From: Bacillus sp. SD075
GTDB lineage: Bacteria; Bacillota; Bacilli; Bacillales; DSM-1321
DNA: 64,000 bases
NCBI RefSeq assembly: GCF_017355165.1
Contig: NZ_JADILK010000009.1
Location: 1 to 64,000 of the forward strand
Direction of reading: 5' to 3'
The notes under the pieces were generated by a model that ran no database searches, was not told where the DNA came from, and saw only the letters and a list, made by a program, of their open reading frames with translations. The first letter of the stretch is position 1. Each line of letters starts with the position of its first letter. The position numbers were made by a program, and so were the translations under genes. Shown one piece after another: positions 1 through 8,729 of the stretch.

Positions 1-29
1 AGAGCATCGGTTTTTCGATGCTCTTTTTT
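1..29 (+). terminator. Rho-independent terminator
   Basis: AGAGCATCG (1-9) pairs perfectly with CGATGCTCT (16-24) and is followed by five T. The T run is on the plus strand, so it ends a plus-strand gene lying before the window. It also separates that gene from the minus-strand NlpC/P60 gene. Confidence 0.75.
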
Positions 30-60
30 GGCTGGACTTTTTCATATGAACATCAGATTG

Positions 61-540
61 CTACTTAATGACTCGTTTTGCCCCTATATATTTTTCTTTC
101 CAATACTTATCACTCATTTTGACCATCTGGACCCCTTTGGTGGTGGTCCCGACAAATGTACCATTTCCATAATAGATTCCCACAAAAGAGACCTGCCCTT
201 TCTTACCTGTCGCATAGAAGACCAAATCTCCCGCTTTTAAATCTTTCTGGTTCACGGCCTTTCCGGTTTTATACTGTTCCGCACTCGTTCTTGGAATCTT
301 CATTTCTGTGGCGGCATTTTTATATACATACTGGGTAAGACCGCTAGCATCGAATCCTTTTGGTGTCGTCCCCCCATATTTATATTTGCTTCCCACCTGC
401 TTCTTTGCCAAAGCGGCAACTTCATCACCATAATTAATAGAGGCTGAAGCATTAGCCGGACTGATTATGAATGCCGTGAATAATGCTCCGATTAAAACTA
501 TGGCTGCAAGCCATTTTGAAACTGGTAAACTATAACTCAT
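61..540 (-). CDS. Secreted NlpC/P60-fold protein, catalytic residues missing
   Basis: A 159-residue protein with an N-terminal signal peptide (hydrophobic stretch at about residues 10-27, likely cleavage after A-N-A-S-A) and one NlpC/P60 domain filling the rest. The family normally cleaves peptidoglycan stem peptides with a Cys-His-polar triad. Here the Cys motif usually written GFDCSG reads G-F-D-A-S-G (codon GCT), and the His that usually precedes VGIY is Phe (V-S-F-V-G-I-Y). The third polar position also appears replaced (F-V-G-T). The fold motifs around them (PRTSAEQY, DLKAGDLVFY, VGIYYGNGTFVG) are intact. The start is supported by GAGGAGG just upstream. I read it as a full-length but probably inactive wall-binding pseudo-enzyme rather than a hydrolase. 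The family assignment is strong; the loss of activity is inferred from the residues. Confidence 0.85.
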   Translation of the reverse strand: MSYSLPVSKWLAAIVLIGALFTAFIISPANASASINYGDEVAALAKKQVGSKYKYGGTTPKGFDASGLTQYVYKNAATEMKIPRTSAEQYKTGKAVNQKDLKAGDLVFYATGKKGQVSFVGIYYGNGTFVGTTTKGVQMVKMSDKYWKEKYIGAKRVIK

Positions 541-655
541 CTTTTTTCCTCCTCAAACTGAAAATGACCACAATTTTAAATGTATGTTGCAATGCGATTT
601 TCAGACCAAAAATCATTTTTCAATTCGGCCATCATCTCTGACAAAAAACAAATAA

Positions 656-695
656 CCAGATAACACCGTTTTGTAACTAGTACGGTGTTATCTGG
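656..695 (-). terminator. Long hairpin, probable terminator
   Basis: CCAGATAACACCGT (656-669) and ACGGTGTTATCTGG (682-695) form a perfect 14-bp stem with a 12-base loop. On the minus strand the stem is followed by a T-rich tract (TTATTTGTTTTTTG). It fits as the terminator of the decayed minus-strand gene whose stop lies at 731-733. Confidence 0.55.
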
Positions 696-730
696 TATTC
701 TACTCTTCAATAGAGAAAGAATAGTGCCTA

Positions 731-960
731 TTACTTAGGATCCTTGTATTGTCGAGCATTTTCACTGTCACGTAGACCATTAAAGGTATGATCGACCACA
801 CCGCCGACCCCAAATAATGTAAGCGCCATGAAGTTGATGATGCCTAAAGCCCCGTTCATTGCATCATCAGTAATGGTAAAGCCTATGGGCGTAATGAAAA
901 TTGATTAGGAATGAAGGCAACCATCTGCGCCAATAATAGAAGCCAGGAAGGAGCACAGTG
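731..960 (-). pseudogene. Remnant of a membrane transporter C-terminus
   Basis: Read on the minus strand, the last 55 or so codons before the TAA at 731-733 give a coding-like tail: a hydrophobic segment (GALGIINFMALTLFGVGG) and a charged end (LRDSENARQYKDPK). An in-frame stop lies at about 902-904. The matching upstream text (about 905-960) is in another frame, so the gene is broken by a frameshift and has no start. The helix-plus-charged-tail pattern resembles sodium/alanine (AGCS-type) symporters, but I am not sure of the family. Confidence 0.4.
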
Positions 961-1257
961 AATATAAACGTAGGATTTTCAAGACGCATTTTCCAGTTGA
1001 TCATCGCTTATCCCCTTCTCTATCAAATTAAATCCGCTTCTTTGAATATGGTTACGGACTTTCTATATATTATGCGGCTTGTCCTTTTTAAAAGCACATC
1101 CGAGGATGGACCTTCTCTTAAACTTCAAAATAGTTTTTTTAAACCACTAGAGGGCGCCTCACTTTAACAAGTGAGTACCAACTCCCTCAAGGTGCCAGTT
1201 GATTCCAATAAGCTTCTTGCCTCTATAGGTCACCATAAAAGCGGGAGAAACAAAGAA

Positions 1258-1288
1258 AAGAACGTTCGATCCGTGATCGAGCGTTCTT
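1258..1288 (-). terminator. Terminator of the aminotransferase gene
   Basis: AAGAACGTTCGATC (1258-1271) pairs with GATCGAGCGTTCTT (1275-1288) with one wobble. On the minus strand it is followed by TTTTCTTTG. It lies 30 bases past the stop at 1319. Confidence 0.75.
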
Positions 1289-1318
1289 ATAACCTGGATA
1301 TATTGGATACTGGATTTT

Positions 1319-2497
1319 TCACACTTCAATTTTCCCCTCGAAAAACAATCGGATCCGTTCAGCAGCTTCTGTCAATCTCTTAGCCGGCTGGACCAAGGCC
1401 AACCGAACATACCCTTCACCCTGCTTCCCAAAAGCATCGCCTGGGACGACCGTGACCCCTGCTTTTTCAATCAATGCATAGGCAAAATCCCGTGATTTCC
1501 AGCCAGCAGGAATTCGGGCCCAAATAAACATGGTAGCTGAGGTTTTCGACACATGCCATCCCCCTTCCGCAAGACCTGATATCAAGGCATCTCGTCGGGA
1601 CTGGTATTCCTTAACCTGTTCGGATAGCAGCGAAAGATTGGAAGTAAGCGCCATCTCCGCAGCTTTTTGGATGGGATAAAAAACCCCATAATCGATGTGT
1701 GATTTCAACGTTCCAAGGATGTTCAGCGCCTCTCGATTGCCCACCGCATACCCAATGCGGCAGCCGGCCATATTAAAAGTTTTGGAAAGTGAGTTAAATT
1801 CAATCCCCACTTCCTTGGCACCAGGAATGGACATAAAACTAATTTGCGGATGATCATCAAAAATCAACTCGGAATAAGCAAAATCGTGAACCACCATGAT
1901 CTCGTTCTTTTTCGCAAATGATATGACTTCCGAAAAGAAAGCTTCATCAGCAAGGGCAGTGACAGGATTTCCTGGATAACTGATGATCATCATTTTAGTC
2001 TTTTCCACTATTTCATCCGGAATTCCGTTGAGCTGCGGCAGGAATCCATTATCGGAAGTAAGTGGCATTGGATATATGATTCCGCCGGCAAGCTCTACAC
2101 TTGCTTCATAAATTGGATATCCCGGATCTGGCACCAGCACAAAATCTCCAGGATTTATCATCGCCGTTGCCAAGTGTGCAAGGCCATCCTGCGATCCCAT
2201 CAGTTGGAGGACTTCCCTTTCCGCATCCAGCTCCACTCCATAACGCTTCCGATAAAAATAACGGACTGCCTCATTGAATTCAGGCGTACCTTTTAACGTA
2301 TACCCGTAGGAATTGGGATCCTGCGCATACTTCACTAGCGTATCCATGACAAAATCAGGCGGTGGTAAATCCGGACTTCCTACACTCAAATCGATAACAT
2401 CCATTCCTCGTTTCATTGCATCCTGCTTGCGAGTCGCCAACTCTGAAAATATCCCTATTGTGAATCTTCCGACTTTTTCTGATGGAGTCATATTCAT
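1319..2497 (-). CDS. PLP-dependent aminotransferase, class I/II
   Basis: A fold-type I aminotransferase of about 392 residues from the chosen start. Seen: the N-terminal V-I-D-L-S-V-G-S-P-D substrate-binding motif, YTLKGTPEFNEAV, the PDPGYPIY segment, YPGNPVT (with the Asn that contacts PLP), HDFAYSEL and the PLP lysine in NSLSKTFNMAGCRIGY. This pattern is shared by LL-diaminopimelate, alanine and related aminotransferases, and I cannot pick the substrate. The open frame extends to 2548, but GGAGGGG (2507-2513) sits nine bases before the ATG at 2497, so the earlier ATG is unlikely. It is a single-gene unit with its own terminator. Confidence 0.85.
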   Translation of the reverse strand: MNMTPSEKVGRFTIGIFSELATRKQDAMKRGMDVIDLSVGSPDLPPPDFVMDTLVKYAQDPNSYGYTLKGTPEFNEAVRYFYRKRYGVELDAEREVLQLMGSQDGLAHLATAMINPGDFVLVPDPGYPIYEASVELAGGIIYPMPLTSDNGFLPQLNGIPDEIVEKTKMMIISYPGNPVTALADEAFFSEVISFAKKNEIMVVHDFAYSELIFDDHPQISFMSIPGAKEVGIEFNSLSKTFNMAGCRIGYAVGNREALNILGTLKSHIDYGVFYPIQKAAEMALTSNLSLLSEQVKEYQSRRDALISGLAEGGWHVSKTSATMFIWARIPAGWKSRDFAYALIEKAGVTVVPGDAFGKQGEGYVRLALVQPAKRLTEAAERIRLFFEGKIEV

Positions 2498-2559
2498 TCT
2501 ACGATTCCCCTCCATTAATGATTTTCTATCTATCATTATAGCAATCAATCACAAGCATT

Positions 2560-3450
2560 TTATGAGTTCATAAGTATTTGTTCCAGAGCCTCATCAAGAT
2601 GATGGAATTTAAATGCATATCCCGCATTTTCCAATCTCTCAGGTATGACCCACCGGCTTTTTAATATCAATTCCGTTTCGGTCCCCATAAAGAAAGCCCC
2701 CATTTCAAGCATGGGTGTTGGACAGGGAAGCCCTATCCTAATATTCATAAGCTTTCTCAAATGAGCCATCAATTCACGATTTGTAACGGGATGCGGCGAT
2801 GAACAATTGAACACCCCGCTCAGCTCTTGATTCTTTCTCAGAAAAAGGACAATGTTAAATAAATCTTCTATATGTATCCAACTGAATTTCTGATTTCCTG
2901 ACCCTTGATGGCCTCCCAGTCCGAATTTAACCAAATTTCTATATGGGGTCATCACGCCCCCATCCCCCAATACAATGGCGATCCGTAAAGCAATTTGTCT
3001 CGTCTTGGGTAATCGGAAATCGAAAAATGATCGCTCCCATGCTTTCGCAACATCAACGGAAAAGCCTGAACCGATTACACCACCCTCCTCCGTCATTGGT
3101 CTATCTTGAGCATGCCTGTATATCGTTGCCGTACTTGAGTTTATCCATAATGAAGGAGGGTTTTCACATTGTTCGATCGCCTCACCTAGCACTTCAGTCG
3201 TATCAGTTCTTGAATCCAATATTTCTTTCTTATTCTTGGAATTGTAACGGCAATTGACCGTTTTTCCTGCTAGGTTGATTAACATATCCGAATTATCGAT
3301 TGTTTCCCTTATTCCTTCTTTATCTTCCCAGCCAATATGCGGGGTTTGCCTGGAGATGATCCTAACCTCATATCCCAAATTACTGAAATGCTTTTCAAAG
3401 TATTGACCGACAAAACCGGTCCCGCCAGCTAAAACCACTTTTTTCAGCAT
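2560..3450 (-). CDS. TIGR01777-type NAD(P)-dependent epimerase (YfhF/YfcH-like)
   Basis: A 296-residue extended short-chain dehydrogenase. Seen: the N-terminal nucleotide-binding V-L-A-G-G-T-G-F-V-G at residues 6-15, I-N-L-A-G at about 79, the family-typical conversion of the usual YxxxK motif (INSSTATIYRH), and the C-terminal DUF1731-like part (ILKSRWVIPERLENAGYAFKF) that marks the TIGR01777 sub-family (B. subtilis YfhF, E. coli YfcH). Its substrate is not established in this family. The gap to the aminotransferase start is about 60 bases on the same strand, so the two may be co-transcribed. Confidence 0.85.
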   Translation of the reverse strand: MLKKVVLAGGTGFVGQYFEKHFSNLGYEVRIISRQTPHIGWEDKEGIRETIDNSDMLINLAGKTVNCRYNSKNKKEILDSRTDTTEVLGEAIEQCENPPSLWINSSTATIYRHAQDRPMTEEGGVIGSGFSVDVAKAWERSFFDFRLPKTRQIALRIAIVLGDGGVMTPYRNLVKFGLGGHQGSGNQKFSWIHIEDLFNIVLFLRKNQELSGVFNCSSPHPVTNRELMAHLRKLMNIRIGLPCPTPMLEMGAFFMGTETELILKSRWVIPERLENAGYAFKFHHLDEALEQILMNS

Positions 3451-3660
3451 ATAACCAACCCACTTTCCTTTATATAGATCACATGATGATCCGTTGATCC
3501 CTTTTTGTGAACCACTTCACAATTATACCATATTATTACATTTATTGGTATCACGAATACATATCATACGCATCAACAATTGGTGAACTTGTCCAAGCAA
3601 AAAGGAAGATTAAACATAAATTAGTAATGTGAAAATTTATAAAGCAAAGGAATGATTACA

Positions 3661-3831
3661 GTGCCAAACAAAAGACTAAGAAGAGCTGATAGTTCCAGCA
3701 ATGGCAATTCCGGAAGTGGAAATAACAGCCTTAGGTCAGCCTTGAGAAGAATCTTAAATAATTTGTTGAAAAAGAATAAAGGTTCATCGATCAAGGAACC
3801 TACTTCAATCAAGAAATTTAAAAGGGATTAA
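3661..3831 (+). CDS. Small basic protein of unknown function
   Basis: A GTG-started frame of 56 codons with AAAGGAA about eight bases upstream. The product is rich in Arg, Lys, Ser and Asn (starts MPNKRLRRADSS, ends KKFKRD), has a low-complexity Ser/Gly/Asn stretch at residues 11-24 and a short amphipathic helix (LRSALRRILNNLLKK). No signal peptide or membrane segment is present. A long hairpin follows at 3848-3898. I do not recognise the family. The composition and spacing argue for a real small gene, but the evidence is modest. Confidence 0.4.
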   Translation: MPNKRLRRADSSSNGNSGSGNNSLRSALRRILNNLLKKNKGSSIKEPTSIKKFKRD

Positions 3832-3847
3832 TAGATTGCTTTTTTAA

Positions 3848-3898
3848 GATTGAGATGGAATCCCTTTGGAAATATTCCAAGGGGATTCCATCTTAATC
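3848..3898 (+). repeat. 24-bp inverted repeat, possible terminator
   Basis: GATTGAGATGGAATCCC (start 3848) through TTGGAA pairs with TTCCAAGGGG through TTAATC (3875-3898) over 24 bases with two non-Watson-Crick positions and a three-base loop. There is no T run on either side, so termination is uncertain. It immediately follows the small gene at 3661. Confidence 0.5.
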
Positions 3899-4000
3899 GA
3901 ACATAATTACATTATTTTAGGATTTTTGTTTTTTTCAAACGCACTAGCTATATATTTCTGGTGAATAGCTGTTATATCTAATAGAGATAAAGGAGAAATT

Positions 4001-4414
4001 ATGATGTATGTTCGTGAATGGCATCCTAAAAAAGATATCAAGAAACTAACGGATATTACGGTAAGTAATTTTCTGGTTTCGTCTAAAAAAGTGAATGAAA
4101 TTTTGCAAAAATCACATAAGGTACTTGTAATTTGTAATGATAAAGGTAAAGTAGTGGGGTTTCTTTGTTATAATCTTTACTTATATAAAGTGGCTCATAT
4201 TAATTATGTCGTACTTGACAAAAAATATAGAGAAAAAGGAATTCTGCAATCCCTTTTACCAGAATTAGTAGCTTATGTGAAAGAAAAAGGGATTCTTATA
4301 GTGTCTGGATTTGTTAACAAAAATAACCCTGAAGCATTACAAAAGTTTAAAGACCTTGGGTTTAAACCGGTTCTAATTTATCATGATGACATTCTAATTC
4401 AATCACTCGTTTAA
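4001..4414 (+). CDS. GNAT-family acetyltransferase
   Basis: A 137-residue protein with the GNAT layout: the strand pair VLVICNDKGKVVGFLCYNLY (about residues 41-60), then INYVVLDKKYREKGILQSLLPELV, which is the acetyl-CoA binding loop (R/Q-x-x-G-x-G/A type, here Y-R-E-K-G-I-L) and following helix, and the ALQKFKDLGFKPV motif near the end. AAAGGAG lies just upstream of two adjacent ATGs at 4001 and 4004; either could start the protein. Base composition is more AT-rich than the neighbours. The substrate is not predictable. Monocistronic, with no clear terminator. Confidence 0.75.
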   Translation: MMYVREWHPKKDIKKLTDITVSNFLVSSKKVNEILQKSHKVLVICNDKGKVVGFLCYNLYLYKVAHINYVVLDKKYREKGILQSLLPELVAYVKEKGILIVSGFVNKNNPEALQKFKDLGFKPVLIYHDDILIQSLV

Positions 4415-4463
4415 AAAGGCCCTCCCGTCACCTATTACCGCAAACAAGAAGATAGATTAAGAA

Positions 4464-4610
4464 TTACCCTTCCCTAGCTCTTTCCATGGCCGAGTTTAAT
4501 TCCGCTTCAACAGAGATAAGCGGCTGTTTTTTCAAATGGTGATTCATAAACGGGTAAACTACCTTGATTTTTAATAGATAGATGATAATAATGTTCACTA
4601 TCAAGGTCAT
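4464..4610 (-). CDS. Possible small membrane protein or gene fragment
   Basis: A 48-codon frame beginning MTLIVNIIIIYLLKIKVV (one membrane span) and ending with an amphipathic charged helix (VEAELNSAMERAREG). There is no convincing ribosome site, so it may be the tail of a lost membrane protein rather than a functioning gene. The surrounding 4.4-5.2 kb shows other decay. Confidence 0.25.
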   Translation of the reverse strand: MTLIVNIIIIYLLKIKVVYPFMNHHLKKQPLISVEAELNSAMERAREG

Positions 4611-4634
4611 GCCTAACCATTTCTAAACAGCTCA

Positions 4635-4868
4635 ATGCCTTGTCATCTGGTTTCCAATGAACCTTACAGGAGTGACTTTTTGGAAACGATCCTATCCTTC
4701 AGCGCAAACGACTTATCCAATAATAAAATTGATGGTTCCAATATGGGATATATCAGGGATTTAGGAGACATGTTGCTAAGAATCGCTTATCATGAGTCTG
4801 TACATACTGGTCAATTATTGGACAACTTAAGAACTGCTGGAGTTCCTAGAATCAGTGTTTGGGATTAA
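4635..4868 (+). pseudogene. C-terminal fragment of a DinB-family protein
   Basis: The 77-codon frame ends with DLGDMLLRIAYHESVHTGQLLDNLRTAGVPRISVWD, which is the last helix region of DinB/DUF1572-type four-helix proteins, including the metal-ligand pattern YHExxHxGQ. The N-terminal half of the family (about 150 residues in total) is missing and there is no ribosome site at the first ATG. I read it as a truncated remnant. Confidence 0.6.
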
Positions 4869-5230
4869 CTACATCATTTTCAAAGTGTTTCAACATCGTG
4901 AATCAGCCTTTTTATGGTCTTATACGGCATGGAATTACTCGTATTGATCTATAACCGTGGCAGCTCCGCCCCAATCAAATCTATAATCTTTGTCATAAAT
5001 TCTCTAATGTGGAAGTCACGCAGTCCAATCATTTTCCCATGATGAAAGGCCATGAAATGCCCCTGATCCATAAACCTGGAACTCCCGGGAGCGGTTTTCA
5101 AATAGTTTATCTTTAGTAGACACCCCAACCATACTCCCTAATGCACCACCATAATCAATCCAATTGATCATCAAGAAAATGTTTCATGTAAGTAAATTGT
5201 GGAAAAGTAATGATATAGGAGGGATAAGAA
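4869..5230. other. Gene-poor stretch with fragmentary minus-strand coding text
   Basis: On the minus strand, about 5020-5163 reads as a coding-like segment (DYGGALGSMVGVSTKDKLFENRS, then VYGSGAFHGLSSW) that stops at a TGA and continues only in another frame to about 4949. It has no start and I do not recognise the family. It is probably another decayed gene. Confidence 0.3.
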
Positions 5231-5815
5231 ATGTTGTCTAAAAAACCAGCGGCCAGAATGGTCAGCGCCATTATTTTAACCGGTTCTCTTTTAGGGGCAG
5301 GTGCACCGTTTTTAACAGAGCCGGTTGAAGCTGCATCCACATTGGATTCCGCTTCTGGAATAGCTAAGGAACACGCTCTTACCACCTTATCTGAAATCTA
5401 CAACAAAGCTTTTTCAGGAGAAATGCCTTATACTGCCACGGGTTTGAAAATTAATGAAAACACCCAAAAAGAAGTATTTGAGACATTTGGTTCTCCCCCT
5501 GAACCAGGTAAAACGGATGAAACTTTTGACTATTACCATGCAGAAATGGGGCATCCAGGATTTGCATTTGCCTATAACGATGACAAGACCATCTCACAAA
5601 TCCGGTATTTTGGGACAAATGTAGAACGGGACCATAATCTGGGAAGCATCACACCTAAAGTTTTAGGGAATCAACTCGGCAGTGCTGACGAAATACGCCA
5701 TATTTCCAGTACGAATGAAATCAACTACATTTACAAGACAGGGAATTATGAACTGCAATTCATTGTCGGTGAAGATCAAACTGTAGATCATATCAATCTA
5801 CTCGAAGTTAAATGA
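5231..5815 (+). CDS. Secreted DUF4309 protein (YjgB-like)
   Basis: A 194-residue exported protein. Residues 1-35 form a signal peptide (KK start, hydrophobic core AIILTGSLLGAGA, likely cleavage after V-E-A-A). The rest matches the DUF4309/YjgB layout: a helical lead (LSEIYNKAFSGEMPY), KINENTQKEVFETFGSPPEP, an aromatic strand block (DYYHAEMGHPGFAFAYNDDKTISQIRYFG) and a final block on the next-position pattern VLGNQLGSADE. B. subtilis YjgB is about the same length; no biochemical role is established. AGGAGGG lies a few bases upstream and a strong terminator follows. Monocistronic. Confidence 0.8.
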   Translation: MLSKKPAARMVSAIILTGSLLGAGAPFLTEPVEAASTLDSASGIAKEHALTTLSEIYNKAFSGEMPYTATGLKINENTQKEVFETFGSPPEPGKTDETFDYYHAEMGHPGFAFAYNDDKTISQIRYFGTNVERDHNLGSITPKVLGNQLGSADEIRHISSTNEINYIYKTGNYELQFIVGEDQTVDHINLLEVK

Positions 5816-5834
5816 ACGGCAACATAGCCGCCGC

Positions 5835-5874
5835 AGGTTGTAGAGAAAGAAAATTTTCGCTACAACCTTTTTTG
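5835..5874 (+). terminator. Terminator of the DUF4309 gene
   Basis: AGGTTGTAG (5835-5843) pairs with CTACAACCT (5860-5868), followed by TTTTTTG. Typical intrinsic terminator 20 bases after the stop. Confidence 0.85.
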
Positions 5875-6058
5875 TTTCAAGTCCCTTCCCTTCTCTCCCT
5901 TTCAACTTTCAAACTGCTGTCAGCCCCAAAATATATAATGGAAGCAAACCGGTCATTTCATTTACATAAACCATACTCACCCAAACGGGATTCTTAATAT
6001 TTTTACAATAAAAATAGCTTGCTCAACATTATTTCAATATATGGAGGGGATCGGTAAG

Positions 6059-6157
6059 ATGATGAATAAGTTCAGGGCTTTCACAGATGGGATCATTAAG
6101 AATCTAAGGGACAATACTCCCTTTATCCACGTAGCAACCGCGACCAGAAGACCCTGA
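6059..6157 (+). CDS. Candidate 32-residue peptide
   Basis: A short frame starting MMNKFRAFTDGIIKNL with a very good ribosome site (GGAGGGG, about nine bases upstream). The product is basic with an amphipathic N-terminal half and ends ATATRRP. I do not recognise it. The strong ribosome site is the only reason to list it; it could equally be the start of a truncated gene. Confidence 0.3.
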   Translation: MMNKFRAFTDGIIKNLRDNTPFIHVATATRRP

Positions 6158-6302
6158 AAAAGGATCGCCATGCTTAGATGCTTTTTTTAGGTTCCTTCCT
6201 CGGCTAACGCTTCACCTTTGTTTTAGTATTATTTCACTTCAATGCGTAAAAATCCGTATAATTCACCAAGTTTCATTAACACTAACATATAAGTTATTTT
6301 CA

Positions 6303-6331
6303 TTGACTTTTTTCCTTTACTTGTATAGTAT
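6303..6331 (+). promoter_or_regulatory. Sigma-A type promoter of the importer operon
   Basis: TTGACT (6303-6308), a 17-base spacer and TAGTAT (6326-6331), 45 bases before the ATG of the binding-protein gene. Confidence 0.6.
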
Positions 6332-6375
6332 CACAGAGTATCAATCCCTATCAGATTACTAGGAGGTTTACCCAA

Positions 6376-7200
6376 ATGAAAAAAATGGTTGCACTTTTGT
6401 CGCTATTGTTAGCTTTCACGGTTTTACTTACCGCTTGTGGTACCAATACAAAAAATGAGGCAAACGAGACCGACAATAAATCTTCTTCACAGGAAAGTCT
6501 ATATGATAAAGTCAAAAAAGACGGCGTATTAACTGTTGGAACAGAAGGTACATACCCTCCTTTCACATTCCACGATGACTCAGATAAACTAACGGGGTTT
6601 GATGTTGAAATTGCTAAAGAAGTGGCAAAACGCCTTGGAGTGAAAGTTGAATTCAAGGAAACACAATGGGACGGCATGTTTGCAGGATTGGATGCAAAAC
6701 GTTTTGATATGATCGCAAACCAAGTGGGCATTGATGAAGAGCGTCAAAAGAAATATGATTTCTCTGACCCCTATATTCAATCAGGAGCCGTATTACTTGT
6801 ACACAAAGATAATTCGGATATTAAATCCTTCGATGATTTGAAAGGCAAGACCTCTGCACAATCTTTAACGAGTAACTACAATGATCTAGCCAAATCACAT
6901 GGTGCTGAAGTTACCGGTATTGAAGGATTTTCTCAATCTGTACAGCTAATTGGCTCTAAACGTGTAGATGCGACGATCAATGACAAATTGTCGTACCTTG
7001 ATTATAAAAAGCAACATCCGGATGCACCTATCAAAGTCGCTGATGAGGAAGAAAGCGGAGCCGCCAGTGGTTTAATGTTCAGAAAAGACAGCGGCAAATT
7101 AGTGGAAGAAGTAAACAAAGCATTAAAAGAAATGAAAGACGACGGCACGTACGCAAAAATCTCTGATAAATGGTTCGGTGAAGATGTTTCTCCTAAGTAA
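6376..7200 (+). CDS. Amino-acid ABC transporter substrate-binding lipoprotein
   Basis: A 274-residue periplasmic-binding-protein type 2 (family 3). Residues 1-21 are a lipoprotein signal with the lipobox L-L-T-A-C, followed by a Ser/Asn/Glu linker. The mature part shows [35 protein letters not shown] and [27 protein letters not shown], the ligand-pocket segments of polar amino-acid and cystine binding proteins. The gene order binding protein, permease, ATPase and the sizes match B. subtilis TcyABC (cystine), which is my best guess, but the ligand cannot be proved by reading. AGGAGG precedes the ATG. First gene of a three-gene operon. Confidence 0.85.
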   Translation: MKKMVALLSLLLAFTVLLTACGTNTKNEANETDNKSSSQESLYDKVKKDGVLTVGTEGTYPPFTFHDDSDKLTGFDVEIAKEVAKRLGVKVEFKETQWDGMFAGLDAKRFDMIANQVGIDEERQKKYDFSDPYIQSGAVLLVHKDNSDIKSFDDLKGKTSAQSLTSNYNDLAKSHGAEVTGIEGFSQSVQLIGSKRVDATINDKLSYLDYKKQHPDAPIKVADEEESGAASGLMFRKDSGKLVEEVNKALKEMKDDGTYAKISDKWFGEDVSPK

Positions 7201-7888
7201 TATTATCACCGACCCCGAGCGTATGGACCAGCTTGTTTCAATCGCTCGGACCTCCCTCTATCCGATGATAGAGGGAGCTATTCAATATACGATTCCACTA
7301 ACGCTAATTTCATTTGTTCTCGGCCTTATTCTCGCTGTACTCACAGCATTGGCTAGATTATCTTCCATTAGGATTTTTCAAATAATTGCGCGAGTATATG
7401 TGTCGATCATCCGCGGGACACCTTTACTTGTGCAATTATTTATCATTTTCTATGGACTTCCAAATTTAGGTGTAACCATAAGTCCTTTTATATCGGCTAT
7501 AATCGGATTCTCGTTAAGTGTTGGAGCATACGCTTCGGAAATTATTAGAGCGGCCATTTTATCCATACCTAAAGGGCAATGGGAAGCGGGCTATTCAATC
7601 GGGATGTCATATACCCAAGCTTTAAAACGGATCGTCTTGCCGCAAGCAGCGCGTGTATCCGTTCCCCCATTATCCAACACGTTCATTAGCCTTTTAAAGG
7701 ATACATCGCTTGCATCACTCATTCTTGTAACGGAATTATTCCGTAAAGCTCAAGAGATCGCTGCAAAAAACTATGAATTTCTACTACTTTACATGGAAGC
7801 GGCTGCTTTATATTGGATTTTGTGTACCATTTTATCTTTCATACAAGGAAGTTTAGAAGACAGACTTAATCGTTATGTAGCAAAATAA
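7178..7888 (+). CDS. Amino-acid ABC transporter permease
   Basis: A HisM/GlnP-family inner membrane subunit of about 236 residues with five hydrophobic spans. Seen: the N-terminal helix block ([25 protein letters not shown]), the family motif [14 protein letters not shown] at about residues 72-85, and the EAA loop [22 protein letters not shown] that docks on the ATPase. The first ATG overlaps the binding-protein gene by 23 bases in another frame. Ribosome sites are weak at all candidate starts, so the exact N-terminus is open. Translation is probably coupled. Confidence 0.85.
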   Translation: MKMFLLSNIITDPERMDQLVSIARTSLYPMIEGAIQYTIPLTLISFVLGLILAVLTALARLSSIRIFQIIARVYVSIIRGTPLLVQLFIIFYGLPNLGVTISPFISAIIGFSLSVGAYASEIIRAAILSIPKGQWEAGYSIGMSYTQALKRIVLPQAARVSVPPLSNTFISLLKDTSLASLILVTELFRKAQEIAAKNYEFLLLYMEAAALYWILCTILSFIQGSLEDRLNRYVAK

Positions 7889-7917
7889 GAACCGCAGCAG
7901 TTAAAGGAGATTTTAAA

Positions 7918-8655
7918 ATGATCAACATTAAGAATCTTCATAAATCGTTTGGTGACCTTGAAGTTTTAAAGGGCATCGATTTGGAAGTCGAGCAAGGTAA
8001 AGTCATTGTATTGATCGGTCCTTCGGGTTCAGGCAAAACAACCTTTCTTCGGTGTTTGAATCTCCTTGAGGTGCCAACGGACGGGACGATTGAAATCGAT
8101 GAAACGGTAATGGACTTCAAAAAAACCGTTAGAAAAAAATCGATTACATCTTTTCGCAGTTTGACAGGGATGGTTTTCCAAAGCTATAACCTCTTCCCCC
8201 ACAAAACAGCATTGGAAAATGTAATGGAAGGCCCCATCATTGTAAAAAACATAGCCAAACATCAAGCGAAAGAAACGGCTGCTGCCCTGCTTACAAAAGT
8301 GGGCTTAGGTGAAAAAATCGATTTTTACCCGTTTCAATTGTCCGGCGGACAGCAGCAACGAGTCGGTATTGCGAGGGCCCTGGCCATGGAGCCTAAGGTC
8401 ATGCTATTCGATGAACCGACTTCCGCTTTAGATCCAGAACTCGTTGGAGATGTGTTACAGGTCATGAAAGACCTGGCGAAAGAAGAAGGCATGACAATGA
8501 TCGTGGTAACCCATGAAATGCGTTTCGCCCGTGAAGTCGCCGATGAAGTCATTTTCATGGATGAAGGAAAAATAATGGAGCGGGGAAAACCCGAGCAGAT
8601 TTTTACAAACCCTAAAGAAGTGCGTACACGTAAATTCCTCAATATGATTCAATAA
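7918..8655 (+). CDS. Amino-acid ABC transporter ATP-binding protein
   Basis: A 245-residue ATPase with Walker [10 protein letters not shown] (about residues 34-42), Q-loop ([12 protein letters not shown]), signature L-S-G-G-Q-Q-Q-R, Walker [15 protein letters not shown] and the switch His in VVTHE. The sub-family is the polar amino-acid one (GlnQ/TcyC/ArtM type). AAAGGAG lies seven bases before the ATG. It powers the permease encoded upstream and closes the operon; the terminator at 8686 follows. Confidence 0.9.
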   Translation: MINIKNLHKSFGDLEVLKGIDLEVEQGKVIVLIGPSGSGKTTFLRCLNLLEVPTDGTIEIDETVMDFKKTVRKKSITSFRSLTGMVFQSYNLFPHKTALENVMEGPIIVKNIAKHQAKETAAALLTKVGLGEKIDFYPFQLSGGQQQRVGIARALAMEPKVMLFDEPTSALDPELVGDVLQVMKDLAKEEGMTMIVVTHEMRFAREVADEVIFMDEGKIMERGKPEQIFTNPKEVRTRKFLNMIQ

Positions 8656-8678
8656 AAAACGGTGCTATTCAAGCACCG
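8654..8678 (-). terminator. Terminator for the MFS gene (minus strand)
   Basis: CGGTGCT (8660-8666) pairs with AGCACCG (8672-8678). On the minus strand the stem is followed by TTTTTT, so it serves the convergent MFS gene. Confidence 0.75.
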
Positions 8679-8685
8679 CTCGCAG

Positions 8686-8716
8686 CCCCTCATTTTTTTT
8701 GAAATGGGGGGTTTTT
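8686..8716 (+). terminator. Terminator of the importer operon
   Basis: CCCCTCATTT (8686-8695) pairs with AAATGGGGGG (8702-8711) with one wobble position, followed by TTTTT. It ends the plus-strand operon, back to back with the minus-strand terminator at 8654-8678. Confidence 0.8.
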
Positions 8717-8729
8717 GCCCATCATTAAA

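Larger units (their letters stand above)
541..1318. other. Gene-poor stretch with decay
   Basis: No intact gene is visible between the NlpC/P60 gene and the aminotransferase. It holds the hairpin at 656-695, the transporter fragment at 731-960 and the aminotransferase terminator at 1258-1288. The part at 961-1257 shows nothing I can interpret. Confidence 0.6.
5875..6375. other. Intergenic stretch before the amino-acid importer operon
   Basis: It contains one candidate small ORF (6059-6157) and the importer promoter (6303-6331). I find no riboswitch fold and no other coding signal. Confidence 0.5.

Noticed and set aside
28..240. Plus-strand open frame opposite the NlpC/P60 gene
   Set aside because: It lies fully on the antisense of a well-supported gene and has no ribosome site or family signal.
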